Program-made: the position numbers and the translations under genes
The notes under the pieces: model-generated
What the model saw: the letters and a program-made list of their open reading frames with translations, nothing else
Database searches by the model: none
What the model was told of the DNA's origin: nothing
Part shown: positions 1 through 11,581 of the stretch, in pieces
Layout of the letters: every line of letters starts with the position of its first letter
Position numbering within the stretch: the stretch's first letter is position 1
DNA from: Thermaerobacillus caldiproteolyticus
GTDB taxonomy: Bacteria; Bacillota; Bacilli; Bacillales; Anoxybacillaceae
Length of the DNA stretch: 64,000 nucleotides
NCBI RefSeq assembly: GCF_013761245.1
Contig: NZ_JACDUT010000004.1
Coordinates: 62,001 to 126,000, forward strand
Direction of reading: 5' to 3'

Positions 1-1455
1 ACGATGGAAGATTGGGAAGAAATGCTGGAGGAAATGCATAAGCACGGTATAAAACTAGTCATGGATTTAGTCGTTAACCATACATCTGATGAACATCCGT
101 GGTTTGTTGAATCGAGAAAATCGAAGGATAGCCCGTATCGCGATTATTACATTTGGCGTTCAGGGAAAGATGGAAAGGAGCCGAACAATTGGGAGTCTGC
201 TTTTAGTGGCTCGGCGTGGGAATATGATGAAACGACAGGTGAATATTACTTGCATCTCTTTTCAAAAAAACAGCCTGACTTAAACTGGGAAAACCCGAAG
301 GTGCGCCAAGAAGTATACGAAATGATGAAGTTTTGGCTCGATAAAGGTGTCGACGGTTTCCGTATGGATGTCATTAATATGATTTCGAAAGTGCCGGGAT
401 TGCCAGATGGTGAGCCTCAAGAAGGGAAAAAATATGCATCAGGCAGCAAATATTTTATGAATGGACCGCGTGTGCATGAGTTTTTGCAGGAAATGAATCG
501 GGAAGTGTTATCAAAATATGACATTATGACTGTTGGCGAAACTCCTGGTGTAACGCCAGCGGAAGGAATTTTATACACCGATCCCGATCGTCATGAGCTA
601 AATATGGTGTTTCAATTCGAGCATGTTGGCTTAGATTCAGGTTCAGGCGGAAAATGGGATATTAAACCGTGGTCATTAGCGGATTTGAAAAAAACGATGA
701 CGAAATGGCAAAAGGAATTAGAAGGAAAAGGTTGGAACAGCCTTTACTTAAATAACCATGACCAGCCTCGTGCCGTTTCTCGTTTTGGTGATGATGGAAA
801 ATATCGAGTCGAATCAGCAAAAATGCTTGGCACGTTCCTGCATATGATGCAAGGCACGCCATACATTTATCAAGGGGAAGAACTAGGAATGACGAATGTG
901 CGCTTCCCATCAATCGAGGACTACCGGGATATCGAAACATTAAACATGTATAAAGAACGCGTGGGAGAATATGGGGAAGATCCCCAACAAGTGCTCGAGA
1001 AAATTTATTATAAAGGTCGTGACAATGCGCGAACTCCGATGCAGTGGGATGACAGTGAACATGCCGGCTTTACAACAGGTACACCGTGGATTCAGGTCAA
1101 CCCAAATTATAAAGAGATTAATGCGAAGGCTGCGCTGGAAGATCCGAATTCTGTGTTTCATTATTATAGAAAGTTGATCCAGCTGCGGAAAAAGCATGAT
1201 ATTATCGTCTATGGCACATACGACTTAATTTTAGAAGATGACCCATATATTTATGCGTATACGCGCACATTAGGAGATGAAAAATTAGTCGTCATCACCA
1301 ACTTCTCTGGCAAAACACCAGTTTTCCTGCTTCCTGAGGAAATTACGTATACGACAAAAGAGCTGCTTATCAGCAATTATGAGGTCAGCGAAGAAGAAGA
1401 TCTCCGCGAAATTCGTTTACAGTCGTGGGAAGCACGTGTCTACAAAATTCGATAA
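1..1455 (+). CDS. malL: Oligo-1,6-glucosidase (GH13 family), 5' end outside window
   Basis: Cytoplasmic exo-acting alpha-glucosidase cleaving short isomalto/malto-oligosaccharides. The window opens inside the gene: the open frame runs from base 1 and, by comparison with the complete paralogue at 36646-38310, about 77 N-terminal residues are missing, so the internal ATG at 4 is not the start. Counting from that Met, the catalytic nucleophile is Asp122 in GFRMDV, the acid/base Glu179 in TVGETPG, and the transition-state Asp253 in NHDQPR; QPDLNWENP, typical of the oligo-1,6-glucosidase subfamily, lies near residue 90. The residue after the nucleophile is Val, which in this family goes with alpha-1,6 activity, whereas the paralogue has Ala. 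A terminator follows directly. Family certain, exact substrate inferred. Confidence 0.93.
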   Translation, partial: TMEDWEEMLEEMHKHGIKLVMDLVVNHTSDEHPWFVESRKSKDSPYRDYYIWRSGKDGKEPNNWESAFSGSAWEYDETTGEYYLHLFSKKQPDLNWENPKVRQEVYEMMKFWLDKGVDGFRMDVINMISKVPGLPDGEPQEGKKYASGSKYFMNGPRVHEFLQEMNREVLSKYDIMTVGETPGVTPAEGILYTDPDRHELNMVFQFEHVGLDSGSGGKWDIKPWSLADLKKTMTKWQKELEGKGWNSLYLNNHDQPRAVSRFGDDGKYRVESAKMLGTFLHMMQGTPYIYQGEELGMTNVRFPSIEDYRDIETLNMYKERVGEYGEDPQQVLEKIYYKGRDNARTPMQWDDSEHAGFTTGTPWIQVNPNYKEINAKAALEDPNSVFHYYRKLIQLRKKHDIIVYGTYDLILEDDPYIYAYTRTLGDEKLVVITNFSGKTPVFLLPEEITYTTKELLISNYEVSEEEDLREIRLQSWEARVYKIR

Positions 1456-1465
1456 CACCATGTGG

Positions 1466-1497
1466 GGCGGTTTCAGTAAAAAAGCCGCCTTTTTTAT
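1466..1497 (+). terminator. Rho-independent terminator after the first glucosidase
   Basis: GGCGG and CCGCC arms around a short A-rich loop are followed by a run of T. It sits 11 bases after the glucosidase stop. Confidence 0.75.
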
Positions 1498-1591
1498 TTT
1501 TTCATACAAAAAAGTAAATATGTAAGCATTATTTTCTACCCATATACACACGAAAAATGGTCAGACTAATCGGTGAAAGGAGAGGATCACA

Positions 1592-2032
1592 TTGAACAAT
1601 AATAATAAAGTCGAAAGCATTATGACAAAAAATGTAGCGACTGTTTCTCCTAACCAAACAGTTCAAGAAGCAGCCCAATTAATGAGCCAGAAAAATGTTG
1701 GTGCACTTCCAGTAGTGGAAAATGGTCAAGTAAAAGGAATAATTACAGACCGTGACATTACTCTTCGTACAACGACACAAGGGAAAAATGCTTCTTCCAC
1801 TCCTGTATCACAAGTCATGACGACAAACATCGTGACAGGAACGACAGATATGAGCATAGAAGAAGCAGCAAATGTCATGGCGCAGCATCAAATTCGCCGC
1901 TTACCAATCGTAGAAAACAATCAACTTCGTGGCATTGTGGCCTTAGGTGACATTGCGACGAACCATGCTTATGACGAAGCGGCAGAACAAGCTCTTACAA
2001 ATATTTCTGAACCATCCCAACCACAAGCTTAA
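1592..2032 (+). CDS. yhcV: CBS-domain pair protein, YhcV-like
   Basis: Small soluble protein of 146 residues made of two CBS motifs (about residues 8-65 and 75-132) forming one Bateman module that usually binds adenine nucleotides. Repeated signatures are visible: MTKNVATVSPNQTVQEAAQLM and MTTNIVT...MSIEEAANVM, each followed by a G(I/R)IxDRDI or GIVALGDI stretch. It starts with TTG, 10 bases after AAAGGAGAGG. It matches my recollection of B. subtilis YhcV, which is also close to the phosphoglucomutase gene yhxB/pgcA. The cellular role is unknown; general stress or sporulation expression would be a guess. Confidence 0.88.
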   Translation: MNNNNKVESIMTKNVATVSPNQTVQEAAQLMSQKNVGALPVVENGQVKGIITDRDITLRTTTQGKNASSTPVSQVMTTNIVTGTTDMSIEEAANVMAQHQIRRLPIVENNQLRGIVALGDIATNHAYDEAAEQALTNISEPSQPQA

Positions 2033-2142
2033 CTCAAAAAGGATGTCTCATTTTCATGGGGCATCCTTTTCATTATAAAAGGAATATCGTATGATGATAA
2101 CGAATAAAAAGAGTAAAGGAACAAAATGTGGAGGGATATGGA

Positions 2143-3894
2143 TTGAGTTGGAAAAATAAGTATGAGCAATGGAGCACTTATGAACATTTAGACCAAGAAT
2201 TAAAAAAACTGCTGCAAGAACATCGTGATGATCATCAATGGTTAGAGGATTGTTTTTATAAAAACTTGGAATTTGGTACAGGAGGAATGCGTGGCGAAAT
2301 CGGTCCCGGCACGAACCGGATGAACATATACACCGTACGTAAAGCATCAGAAGGATTGGCACGATACATAGAATCATTTGGTGAGGAGGCCAAAAAGCGC
2401 GGGGTCGTCATTGCGTACGATTCTCGTCATAAGTCCCCGGAATTTGCAATGGAAGCGGCGAAAACGCTTGCAACACACGGCATTCAAACTTATGTATTTG
2501 ATGAATTGCGGCCGACGCCGGAACTTTCGTTTGCCGTCCGTCATTTACAAGCGTTTTCTGGAATTGTCATTACAGCGAGTCATAATCCACCTGAATATAA
2601 CGGCTATAAAGTGTATGGAGAAGACGGAGGACAACTTCCACCGGATATTGCTGATCGTGTTATTCAATATGTTAATGAAGTGGAAAATGAACTTACGATT
2701 CCAGTCGAGGAAGAGTCGACGCTAAAAGAAAAAGGACTCATTCGAATTATTGGTGAAGAAGTCGATCGTGCTTATATCGAAGCTGTAAAAACGATTTCAC
2801 TCAACCCACAGCTTTCACAAGAAGTAGACGTAAATGTCGTATTTACACCGCTTCACGGTACAGCCAACAAGCCAGTCCGTCACGCTCTTGAAGCGCTTGG
2901 ATATAAGAAGGTCGTCGTCGTGAAAGAACAAGAATTTCCAGATCCAAACTTTTCAACGGTTAAGTCACCAAATCCAGAAGAACATACTGCATTTGAATTA
3001 GCGAGAAAAGTCGGCAAAGAGATAGATGCTGACTTATTAATCGCTACAGACCCGGATGCCGATCGTTTGGGGATTGCTGTCAAAAATGACAGCGGTGAAT
3101 ATATCGTATTGACAGGAAATCAAACGGGTGGCTTACTGCTTCATTACATTTTGTCGCAAAAGAAAGAAAAAGGAACATTACCGAAAAACGGCATTGTGTT
3201 AAAAACGATTGTGACATCTGAATTTGGACGGGCGATTGCCAAGTCTTTCGGGCTAGAGACGATTGATACGTTAACGGGGTTTAAGTTTATCGGAGAAAAG
3301 ATTAAAGAATACGAACAAACCGGACAATATGTTTTTCAGTTTGGATATGAAGAGAGCTACGGTTATTTAATTGGTGATTTCGCTCGTGATAAAGATGCAG
3401 TTCAAGCAGCGGTGTTAGCGGTGGAAGTATGTGCATTTTATAAAAAGCAAGGTATGTCATTATACGAAGGATTGTTGCAATTATTTGATAAATATGGATA
3501 TTATCGTGAAGGATTACAGTCATTAACGTTAAAAGGGAAAGAAGGAGCAGAAAAAATTCAAGCGCTTTTGACAGCGTTTCGTCATGAACCGCCAGCAGAA
3601 GTTGCAGGAAAAAAAGTAACGATTATTGAGGACTATAAAACGAGCGAACGCTTCGACACAGCCACTGGAGAAAAAACAGAGATTATACTCCCAAAATCAA
3701 ACGTACTGAAATATTTCTTAGAAGACGGCTCATGGTTTTGCTTACGCCCTTCAGGAACAGAGCCAAAAGCGAAAGTTTATTTTGGGGTAAAAGGACATTC
3801 TTTAGCAGATAGCGAAAAACAACTTGAGCAGCTTTCTAACGCTGTTATGAAGCAAGTTCATGCGTTTTTAAATGCGACAGCTGATAAGGCGTAA
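2143..3894 (+). CDS. pgcA: Alpha-phosphoglucomutase
   Basis: Interconverts glucose-1-phosphate and glucose-6-phosphate, feeding UDP-glucose for wall teichoic acid and glycolipid synthesis. About 583 residues, the usual length. The phosphoserine loop [11 protein letters not shown] lies near residue 146, the Mg-binding loop DPDADR near 302, the sugar-binding GYEESYG near 400 and the phosphate-binding [10 protein letters not shown] near 540. The frame is open back to a GTG at 2128, but GGAGGG at 2130-2135 sits 7-8 bases before TTG 2143, and the protein from there ([10 protein letters not shown]) aligns with the start of B. subtilis PgcA, so TTG 2143 is chosen. The stop codon lies in the loop of its own terminator. 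Confidence 0.93.
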   Translation: MSWKNKYEQWSTYEHLDQELKKLLQEHRDDHQWLEDCFYKNLEFGTGGMRGEIGPGTNRMNIYTVRKASEGLARYIESFGEEAKKRGVVIAYDSRHKSPEFAMEAAKTLATHGIQTYVFDELRPTPELSFAVRHLQAFSGIVITASHNPPEYNGYKVYGEDGGQLPPDIADRVIQYVNEVENELTIPVEEESTLKEKGLIRIIGEEVDRAYIEAVKTISLNPQLSQEVDVNVVFTPLHGTANKPVRHALEALGYKKVVVVKEQEFPDPNFSTVKSPNPEEHTAFELARKVGKEIDADLLIATDPDADRLGIAVKNDSGEYIVLTGNQTGGLLLHYILSQKKEKGTLPKNGIVLKTIVTSEFGRAIAKSFGLETIDTLTGFKFIGEKIKEYEQTGQYVFQFGYEESYGYLIGDFARDKDAVQAAVLAVEVCAFYKKQGMSLYEGLLQLFDKYGYYREGLQSLTLKGKEGAEKIQALLTAFRHEPPAEVAGKKVTIIEDYKTSERFDTATGEKTEIILPKSNVLKYFLEDGSWFCLRPSGTEPKAKVYFGVKGHSLADSEKQLEQLSNAVMKQVHAFLNATADKA

Positions 3895-3917
3895 TGCCTT
3901 ATCAGCTGTTTTTGTTT
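3877..3917 (+). terminator. Terminator overlapping the pgcA stop codon
   Basis: A perfect 14-base inverted repeat (ACAGCTGATAAGGC with its complement at 3896-3909) has a 5-base loop containing most of the pgcA TAA, then a T-rich tail. Confidence 0.88.
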
Positions 3918-3990
3918 TTATGTCGTACGAAATTTTTATAGTTTTTTGGGGATATTAACGACAAATATTCCGAATGATGGAGGGATGTTC

Positions 3991-5442
3991 ATGTCACTCA
4001 AATCTAAAGTTCTTGTCGCCATTTTGCTTGGCAATTTAGCAACTATCGGCCCCTTTTTTTCGCTTAAGGAATCCTCTTTTCCTAATGTTCAAGCAGCAAG
4101 TGAATCAGTAATTGCACGTGATGTTCCAAAAAATGTGATTTTGCTAATTGGAGATGGCATGGGAATTGGACAACTTGAAATCGCTCGGTTATTTGAATAT
4201 GGGAAAAATGGACGCCTCTTTATGGAATCATTAGAGAATGTCGCTTTAATGCATACATATTCATCCAATAATATTGTGACAGACTCTGGAGCAGGGGGAA
4301 CGGCGATTTCAACAGGAAAAAAGACAAAGAATGAGTCGATTAGCGTTGATGAAAACGGTCGTGAGATTGACAGCATTTTGGACGTATTTAAAGCAAATGG
4401 AAAAAAAGTAGGGGTTATCTCTACAAATACGGTAACAGACGCAACACCTGCTGCGTTCACGGCAAGCGTAGCAAACCGCTGGGGTCAAGAAGAAGTAGCA
4501 AGACAACTGGTTAAGAATGAATACGATGTTCTTCTTGGGGGAGGTTCACAATATTTCAGTCCTAAAAAACAAAATGGAGAAGACTTAATTGAAAAATTCC
4601 GTAAAAAAGGCTATGCCGTAGTCACGGACCGCAATGAGCTAATGAAGGTGGGAAGACCGAATAAATTGCTTGGTTTATTTCATCCGTCTTATATGAGTTA
4701 TAAACAGGATAGAGAAGAGTACAACAGCAATGAACCAACACTAAATGAAATGACAGCGAAAGCATTAGACGTACTCTCTAAAGGAAAAAACGGCTTCTTT
4801 TTAATGGTTGAAGGAGCCCGTATTGATCATGCATCACATGCTGCAGACATTCCTGGTGTTTGGAAGGAGACGATTGAATTAGATAATACAGTGCGTGATG
4901 TGGTCAACTGGGCGAAAAAACGGAATGACACATTAATTGTTGTATTGGCTGACCATGAAACGATGGGAATTTCTGCGACAGAACCGATGAACATAAAGGG
5001 ACTTAAGAAAATTCGTGTTTCTCCTGAATATATGGCAGCAAAACTAGTAACAGACAAGACTACAGGTATGTTTACAAGGGAAAGTGTAAAGACAGTATTT
5101 AAAACATATGCCTACATTGACTTAACAGATAAAGAAATAACAGAGTTTTTGCGTAATGTGAGGGAGACTAAAGGAAAAGTTTATACATCTTTTGCAGTAG
5201 CGTGGGAAATTGGTTCAGTTATTGCTAAACATTATAAAGTCGGCATCGTTGACCGAGCGATTCGTGCGGAAAGCTCAACAGGTGGCCATACGGGTAATAT
5301 GGTTCCGGTATTTGCCACGGGAGTTGGTAGTCAAATTTTTGAGGGAGTTTTAGATAACACCGATATATCAAAATTAATTGCGAAAGCGGCAAAACTTGAA
5401 TTTAATCCGGGCGAAAAGGTTAAAAGGCAATCAAATAATTAA
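3991..5442 (+). CDS. Secreted alkaline phosphatase
   Basis: Phosphomonoesterase of the PhoA superfamily releasing phosphate outside the membrane. Met-Ser-Leu-Lys-Ser-Lys plus a hydrophobic stretch to about residue 25 and a VQAAS cleavage-like site near residue 36 form a Sec signal peptide. Metal ligands and nucleophile are visible: IGDGMG near 50, the Ser nucleophile in TDSGAGGTA near 95, EGARIDHASHAAD near 270, ADHETMG near 315 and the His of STGGHTG near 430. ATG 3985 touches the GGAGGG at 3979-3984; ATG 3991, six bases after it, is the better start. No Pho box was identified by eye. It stands alone between pgcA and a dehydrogenase gene. Confidence 0.9.
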   Translation: MSLKSKVLVAILLGNLATIGPFFSLKESSFPNVQAASESVIARDVPKNVILLIGDGMGIGQLEIARLFEYGKNGRLFMESLENVALMHTYSSNNIVTDSGAGGTAISTGKKTKNESISVDENGREIDSILDVFKANGKKVGVISTNTVTDATPAAFTASVANRWGQEEVARQLVKNEYDVLLGGGSQYFSPKKQNGEDLIEKFRKKGYAVVTDRNELMKVGRPNKLLGLFHPSYMSYKQDREEYNSNEPTLNEMTAKALDVLSKGKNGFFLMVEGARIDHASHAADIPGVWKETIELDNTVRDVVNWAKKRNDTLIVVLADHETMGISATEPMNIKGLKKIRVSPEYMAAKLVTDKTTGMFTRESVKTVFKTYAYIDLTDKEITEFLRNVRETKGKVYTSFAVAWEIGSVIAKHYKVGIVDRAIRAESSTGGHTGNMVPVFATGVGSQIFEGVLDNTDISKLIAKAAKLEFNPGEKVKRQSNN

Positions 5443-5605
5443 AGTCGGCGTATAAAAATTCGACAGTTTTCTTTCTGTTTTTGCGAACCATGCGAAAAAT
5501 TGTTCCTATGTTGTTTTAGTTGCTTATCATCATGTAAACGATTACTATATTATATAAAGATGGCATATAAATTAGAGATAGTTTGCGTGTGGAAGGATGT
5601 TTTTA

Positions 5606-6328
5606 ATGTTAAAAAATCAAGTGGCTATTGTTACAGGTGCTTCTCGAGGGATTGGAAAGGAGATCGCCCTTAAATTTGCAGAGCAAGGGGCGAAGTTGGC
5701 GCTTGTCGGAAGTTCCGAAGACATTTATCAAACAGGCAAGGAATTGAGAGAAAAAGGATTTAACTATATTGAAACATTTCAAGTCGATGTGGCAAACGAA
5801 CAACAAATGAACGAAATGGTGGCAAAGACACTTGAAAGATTCGGACAAATCGATATACTCGTCAACAATGCAGGAATCGGCTTTTTTAAATCGATAGAAT
5901 CAACAACCATCGAGGAATGGAAAAAAGTATTTGAGGTCAATGTACAAGGTGTCTTTATTGGAGTTAAAGCGGTACTTCCGCATATGAAAGAAAGAAAATC
6001 AGGAACGATTATTACGATTTCGTCAGATGTCGGGCGTTATACGATTCCAAACGGTGCCGCTTATACAGCAACGAAATATGCAGTGCAAGGCTTTTCTGGT
6101 TCGTTGGCACAAGAAGTAAGAAACTACGGCATTCGTGTCGGCACGATTAATCCGGGAATGGTTGATACGTACTTTGCCAACTCTGTGCAAGGTGTACCGG
6201 AAAAACAAGATTGGTTAAAGGCGGAAGATGTTGCTAAAGCCGTTGTGTACATGGCCGGTGCCCCGAAACATATGCTCATTGATGAAATTGTTCTTCATCC
6301 GCTCATTCAACAGTATCCTATTGCTTAA
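5606..6328 (+). CDS. Short-chain dehydrogenase/reductase (SDR)
   Basis: NAD(P)-dependent oxidoreductase of the classical SDR type, 240 residues. The cofactor motif TGASRGIG is near residue 10, NNAG near 84, and the catalytic Ser plus YTATK near 136-153. The substrate cannot be told from sequence; 3-oxoacyl-ACP reductase-like and sepiapterin-reductase-like proteins share these motifs. GGAAGG at 5591-5596 abuts ATG 5597, so ATG 5606 (spacing 9) is preferred. Single gene, preceded by about 160 non-coding bases. Confidence 0.85.
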   Translation: MLKNQVAIVTGASRGIGKEIALKFAEQGAKLALVGSSEDIYQTGKELREKGFNYIETFQVDVANEQQMNEMVAKTLERFGQIDILVNNAGIGFFKSIESTTIEEWKKVFEVNVQGVFIGVKAVLPHMKERKSGTIITISSDVGRYTIPNGAAYTATKYAVQGFSGSLAQEVRNYGIRVGTINPGMVDTYFANSVQGVPEKQDWLKAEDVAKAVVYMAGAPKHMLIDEIVLHPLIQQYPIA

Positions 6329-6395
6329 TGTGAAAAGACAATGCCGATAGCGGTGTTGTCTTTTTCTATCTACTTTACTAAAGGGGGAGAGGGAG

Positions 6396-7529
6396 ATGGA
6401 AAGAGAAAAGCAGCGTATTCAAGAATTGCAAACATTAAAATTAATTGCGGAAACATTGAATGAGGCAAATGATTTGGAAGAAATGCTACAGGCGGTATTA
6501 AAACAATTAATGCAAGTGATGAAATTACAATGCGGATGGGTTTTTTTTGTTAACGAAAAAGGAGATTTTTCACTTGTTGCTGACTATGAATTGCCGCCTG
6601 CTCTTACATGGGGAAATAAGAAACCGATGTGTGAAGGTGATTGTTGGTGTTTGGATAGATGCAAGGATGGACGATTGCAGCGGGCAGCCAATGTCATTGA
6701 GTGCAAGCGGCTAGAAGATGCCATAGAGGAGAAATGGGGAGACACTAATGGCATTACACATCATGCCAGTATTCCGCTCCGTGCCGGTGAAGAGAAATTT
6801 GGATTATTAAATGTTGCTGCCCCTCACAAAACCCACTTTACGAGCGAGGAACTGGCATTGCTTGAAGCTGTTGCTTACCAAATCGGTACCGCTATTAAGC
6901 GCATAAAGCTTGTAGAAAATGAACAAAAACTTGCGTTATTAGCTGAACGAAACCGGTTAGCGCGTGATTTGCACGATTCCGTTAATCAATTATTGTTTTC
7001 ACTGCTTTTAACGGCGCGCGGTGCAAAAGAAATGACGGAAGACGAAAATATGAAAGACACGTTTACTTACATTCAGCAATTGGCGCAAGAGGCTCTTCAT
7101 GAAATGCGGGCGCTCATTTGGCAGCTTCGTCCACAAGGGTTAGAAAATGGGCTGGCAAGCGCTCTTAAGCATTACGGAAACATGCTTGGATTGAAGATAG
7201 ACATTGATATTCAAGGAGTTATTGATTTACCAAATGAAGTGGAGGAATGTTTATGGCGTGTTGGACAGGAAGCGCTGAACAACTGTAAAAAACATGCTGG
7301 TATTTCAACGGTCTATATTGTCATTAGTGTACAAAGCAATAAGGTCAAAATGAGTGTTCACGACCAAGGATGCGGATTTCACTACATTGGAGAAAATACG
7401 CTTTCTCTTGGCTTAAGCAGCATGAGAGAGAGAGTAACATCGTTAAACGGTGAGATTCACATCAAAAGTACCATTGGCGAAGGGACGACCATTCAAGTAA
7501 TGATTCCATTGAAAAGAGGGAGAGGATAA
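6396..7529 (+). CDS. yhcY: GAF-domain sensor histidine kinase, YhcY-like
   Basis: Cytosolic sensor kinase of the NarX/LiaS class, 377 residues with no membrane segment. An N-terminal GAF domain (about 20-170) carries a Cys set C-x3-C-x-C-x3-C-x13-C around residues 85-110, a plausible Fe-S or redox centre as in the staphylococcal kinase AirS (YhcS). A HisKA_3 helix follows with the phospho-accepting His in ARDLHDSVNQ near residue 193, then an HATPase domain with GQEALNNCKKHA and GLSSMRERV. It overlaps the response regulator start by one base, so the two are translationally coupled. Redox or oxygen sensing is inferred from the Cys pattern only. Confidence 0.9.
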   Translation: MEREKQRIQELQTLKLIAETLNEANDLEEMLQAVLKQLMQVMKLQCGWVFFVNEKGDFSLVADYELPPALTWGNKKPMCEGDCWCLDRCKDGRLQRAANVIECKRLEDAIEEKWGDTNGITHHASIPLRAGEEKFGLLNVAAPHKTHFTSEELALLEAVAYQIGTAIKRIKLVENEQKLALLAERNRLARDLHDSVNQLLFSLLLTARGAKEMTEDENMKDTFTYIQQLAQEALHEMRALIWQLRPQGLENGLASALKHYGNMLGLKIDIDIQGVIDLPNEVEECLWRVGQEALNNCKKHAGISTVYIVISVQSNKVKMSVHDQGCGFHYIGENTLSLGLSSMRERVTSLNGEIHIKSTIGEGTTIQVMIPLKRGRG

Positions 7530-8167
7530 TGGGAATTAAAGTGCTCATTGCGGATGATCACCACGTTGTTCGCCGGGGATTAGTGTTTTTTTTAAAAACA
7601 CAAAAAGAGATCGACATCGTTGGCGAAGCAGCCAATGGCGAGGAAGCGGTACAACGAACGAAAGAGCTTCAACCGGATATTGTTTTAATGGACTTAGTTA
7701 TGCCTGTCATGGATGGTGTTGAAGCAACGAAAAAAATAAAGGAAATATCCCCTAACACAAAAATTCTTATTTTAACGAGTTTCGCCGATGAAGATTATGT
7801 CATCCCAGCTATTCGTGCTGGTGCATCGGGATATCAGTTAAAGGATATTGAACCGGACCAGCTTGTTGAGACCATCAAATTAGTCTATCGAGGCGAAAAC
7901 CAGCTTCACCCAAAAGCTACGACTCATCTCATGACCCACTTATCAAAGCGAGAGACTCACGAAGAACGATTATTAGAGGAACTAACAAAGCGGGAGAAGG
8001 AAGTACTTGCGGAAATTGCTAAAGGAAAAAGCAACAAAGAAATTGCTGCCTCACTCATGATTACAGAAAAAACAGTAAAGACGCATGTGTCGAATATTCT
8101 CGCAAAATTAAATCTTGCTGATCGCACGCAAGCTGCTCTTTATGCGGTGAAGCATCTCAGACTTTAG
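7529..8167 (+). CDS. yhcZ: NarL/FixJ-family response regulator, YhcZ-like
   Basis: DNA-binding partner of the kinase just upstream (ATG overlaps the kinase stop). Receiver domain at residues 1-120 with acidic pair DD near 9-10, phospho-acceptor Asp in LMDLVMPVMDG near 54, Thr/Ser near 83 (ILTSF) and Lys near 105 (YQLKDIEP). A LuxR-type helix-turn-helix occupies about 148-205 (LTKREKEVLAEIAKGKSNKE). Targets are unknown; the adjacent flavin reductase gene is a natural candidate, as the same order yhcY-yhcZ-yhdA occurs in B. subtilis. Confidence 0.92.
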   Translation: MGIKVLIADDHHVVRRGLVFFLKTQKEIDIVGEAANGEEAVQRTKELQPDIVLMDLVMPVMDGVEATKKIKEISPNTKILILTSFADEDYVIPAIRAGASGYQLKDIEPDQLVETIKLVYRGENQLHPKATTHLMTHLSKRETHEERLLEELTKREKEVLAEIAKGKSNKEIAASLMITEKTVKTHVSNILAKLNLADRTQAALYAVKHLRL

Positions 8168-8256
8168 TCGTAGCATCTTCTTTGGCTAATTTCGTAGGAA
8201 AAGCTCCCCCGATTTGGCGATGGATGAAGCGTTTATCTTGGTTACACTATAAGTAG

Positions 8257-10030
<1,774 letters not shown>

Positions 10031-10031
<1 letters not shown>

Positions 10032-10055
10032 AAGGAAGGGAAATTCCCTTCCTTT
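10031..10055. terminator. Bidirectional terminator between MFS gene and yhdB
   Basis: A 12-base inverted repeat AAAGGAAGGGAA / TTCCCTTCCTTT lies between convergent genes, with A and T runs on both sides. Confidence 0.8.
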
Positions 10056-10057
10056 AT

Positions 10058-10315
10058 TTACGAATAGAAGTAAGCATACTGCTCTATCCCCGTTTTTTGT
10101 TCACTTACTTCAAGCGCATGGTCAATGTAGCGCAAAAGAGCGGTTAAGCGTTTTTGAATAACAGAATAATCGTGTTCAAAATTATAGGCGTGAAGAAAAT
10201 GCTCAATTTTTTTTGAAAGTAAATCGTCTTTTGTGCGTACCATTAAAATAAGCAGGTTATCCCACTCGGAACGATGGGTATAATATAATGCTTTATCATA
10301 ATCCATGGTGTTCAA
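10058..10315 (-). CDS. yhdB: YhdB-like protein of unknown function
   Basis: Soluble, mostly helical protein of 85 residues, conserved in Bacillus next to yhcYZ-yhdA. Core: MDYDKALYYTHRSEWDN followed by LLILMVRTKDDLLSKKIEHF. The frame is open upstream to 10366, but AAGGAGG on the minus strand lies 7 bases before TTG 10315, which gives a start (MNTMDYDKAL) close to the B. subtilis protein. No known catalytic motif. The function is not known. Confidence 0.8.
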   Translation of the reverse strand: MNTMDYDKALYYTHRSEWDNLLILMVRTKDDLLSKKIEHFLHAYNFEHDYSVIQKRLTALLRYIDHALEVSEQKTGIEQYAYFYS

Positions 10316-10498
10316 TGTGTATTCCTCCTTCATTTGAGGAGTCACATTTAGTGTGTGATAGTTCATGTGTTTTTTGCGCTGTAAATGTTACGTGATTAGG
10401 TAAAAAATAAATTATAAACGAAAATGGGCTGTATTTTTGAATGTAAATGTTGCAATTTTGTGACAAAAATATTATCTTTAAAGAAAGGGGATAAGGGG

Positions 10499-10747
10499 AT
10501 GATGAGAATGAAGGAACGGTGTGAAGGGAAAGCAATTACGCAAATGTGCAAAATGATTGCTTCAGTAGGATTAATTGTTGGATTCGCTTTATTTTTATTA
10601 AGTTTTATTGCGAGCGCTTACAATAAAGACTTTTTCCTCACCATTATCAGTTTAGGAATTATGGGAGCTTCCATGTTTATGTTCGGATTTGGAACATTTA
10701 TGGGGCTTCTAACGGAAACATATCAAAAAACGGAGACAAGTGCGTAA
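10499..10747 (+). CDS. Small two-helix membrane protein
   Basis: About 82 residues: a charged Cys-containing N-terminus (MKERCEGKAITQMCKM), then two hydrophobic helices around residues 20-40 and 48-70, and a short polar tail. Candidate starts are ATG 10499, 10502 and 10508; AAAGGGG at 10484-10490 favours 10499 while AAGGGG at 10493-10498 would suit 10508. Divergent from yhdB and followed by a strong terminator, so it is a single-gene unit. I do not recognise the family; its position resembles B. subtilis yhdC. Confidence 0.7.
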   Translation: MMRMKERCEGKAITQMCKMIASVGLIVGFALFLLSFIASAYNKDFFLTIISLGIMGASMFMFGFGTFMGLLTETYQKTETSA

Positions 10748-10766
10748 ATTCGTTTGTGTTAGCATG

Positions 10767-10800
10767 AAAAAACACCGGTTGCCAAAAACCGGTGTTTTTG
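10767..10800. terminator. Bidirectional terminator
   Basis: AAAACACCGGTT pairs with AACCGGTGTTTT over a 6-base loop, with A and T tracts serving both the small membrane gene and the convergent dedA gene. Confidence 0.88.
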
Positions 10801-10803
10801 TGT

Positions 10804-11415
10804 TCATGCATCGTTTTTGGCGCTTGTTCCAAGACGCCAATAGGACACACAAGCCCCAATCAGTAAAGCGATAATTAATAATGGAAGTAAATGGGTGCTA
10901 TAGTGTTCCATGTAATGTTTTACATTTTTCCAATCTTTCCCTAATTCTTTTCCTAATGTAATAAATATCAAGACCCAAAGTAACGCACCGCTGTAAGCAT
11001 AAATGGCGAATTTTTTGAATTTATACTCATTAATTCCCGCAAGGAAGGCAGAAATGTGCCTGATGCCCGGAATAAAATAGCCGATCACTAAAACAAATGG
11101 CCCCATTTTGGCAAAAAGAACTTTTGTTTGTTCGATTCGTGCCTCAGTAATATGTACTTTTGGTCCGAATTTATGCAAGAAAGGTAGTCCTAATTTAATC
11201 CCTAAACAATAGCTGATGGAAATGCCGATGATGGCTCCAATGAAACTACATACTAATGTGAGCGGGAAGGACATCGCTCCTGTAAAAACATTGTAGCCAA
11301 CATATGTTAACAATACTTCATCAGGAATCGGAAGACCGACAATCCCGCCCATTAGAGCTATCATAATACCGATATATCCAAATTGTTCAATCCAATGATG
11401 TAAATAATACTCCAT
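10804..11415 (-). CDS. DedA-family membrane protein
   Basis: Polytopic membrane protein of 203 residues. DedA proteins act as undecaprenyl-phosphate or phospholipid flippases/scramblases. Visible family features: GxPIPDEVLL near residue 28, the F/YxxGxx[R] re-entrant motif FIPGIRHISAFLAG near residue 113-126, and a C-terminal pair of helices. The ligand and physiological role are not determined by the sequence. Monocistronic, facing the small membrane gene. Confidence 0.9.
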   Translation of the reverse strand: MEYYLHHWIEQFGYIGIMIALMGGIVGLPIPDEVLLTYVGYNVFTGAMSFPLTLVCSFIGAIIGISISYCLGIKLGLPFLHKFGPKVHITEARIEQTKVLFAKMGPFVLVIGYFIPGIRHISAFLAGINEYKFKKFAIYAYSGALLWVLIFITLGKELGKDWKNVKHYMEHYSTHLLPLLIIALLIGACVSYWRLGTSAKNDA

Positions 11416-11581
11416 CTAACCACCGCACTTTATGGTAAGCTATTTTTCATTATAAACGATGAGGCAGATAAAAGAAAAACGATTTCTGACATATTGCTTT
11501 TCCATTTGCAAAAACTGAATAAGTATCAAATCTCTTTTTCCCTCATACATTGTGATAAGAGGAAAAAGGGGGGAGATGCGA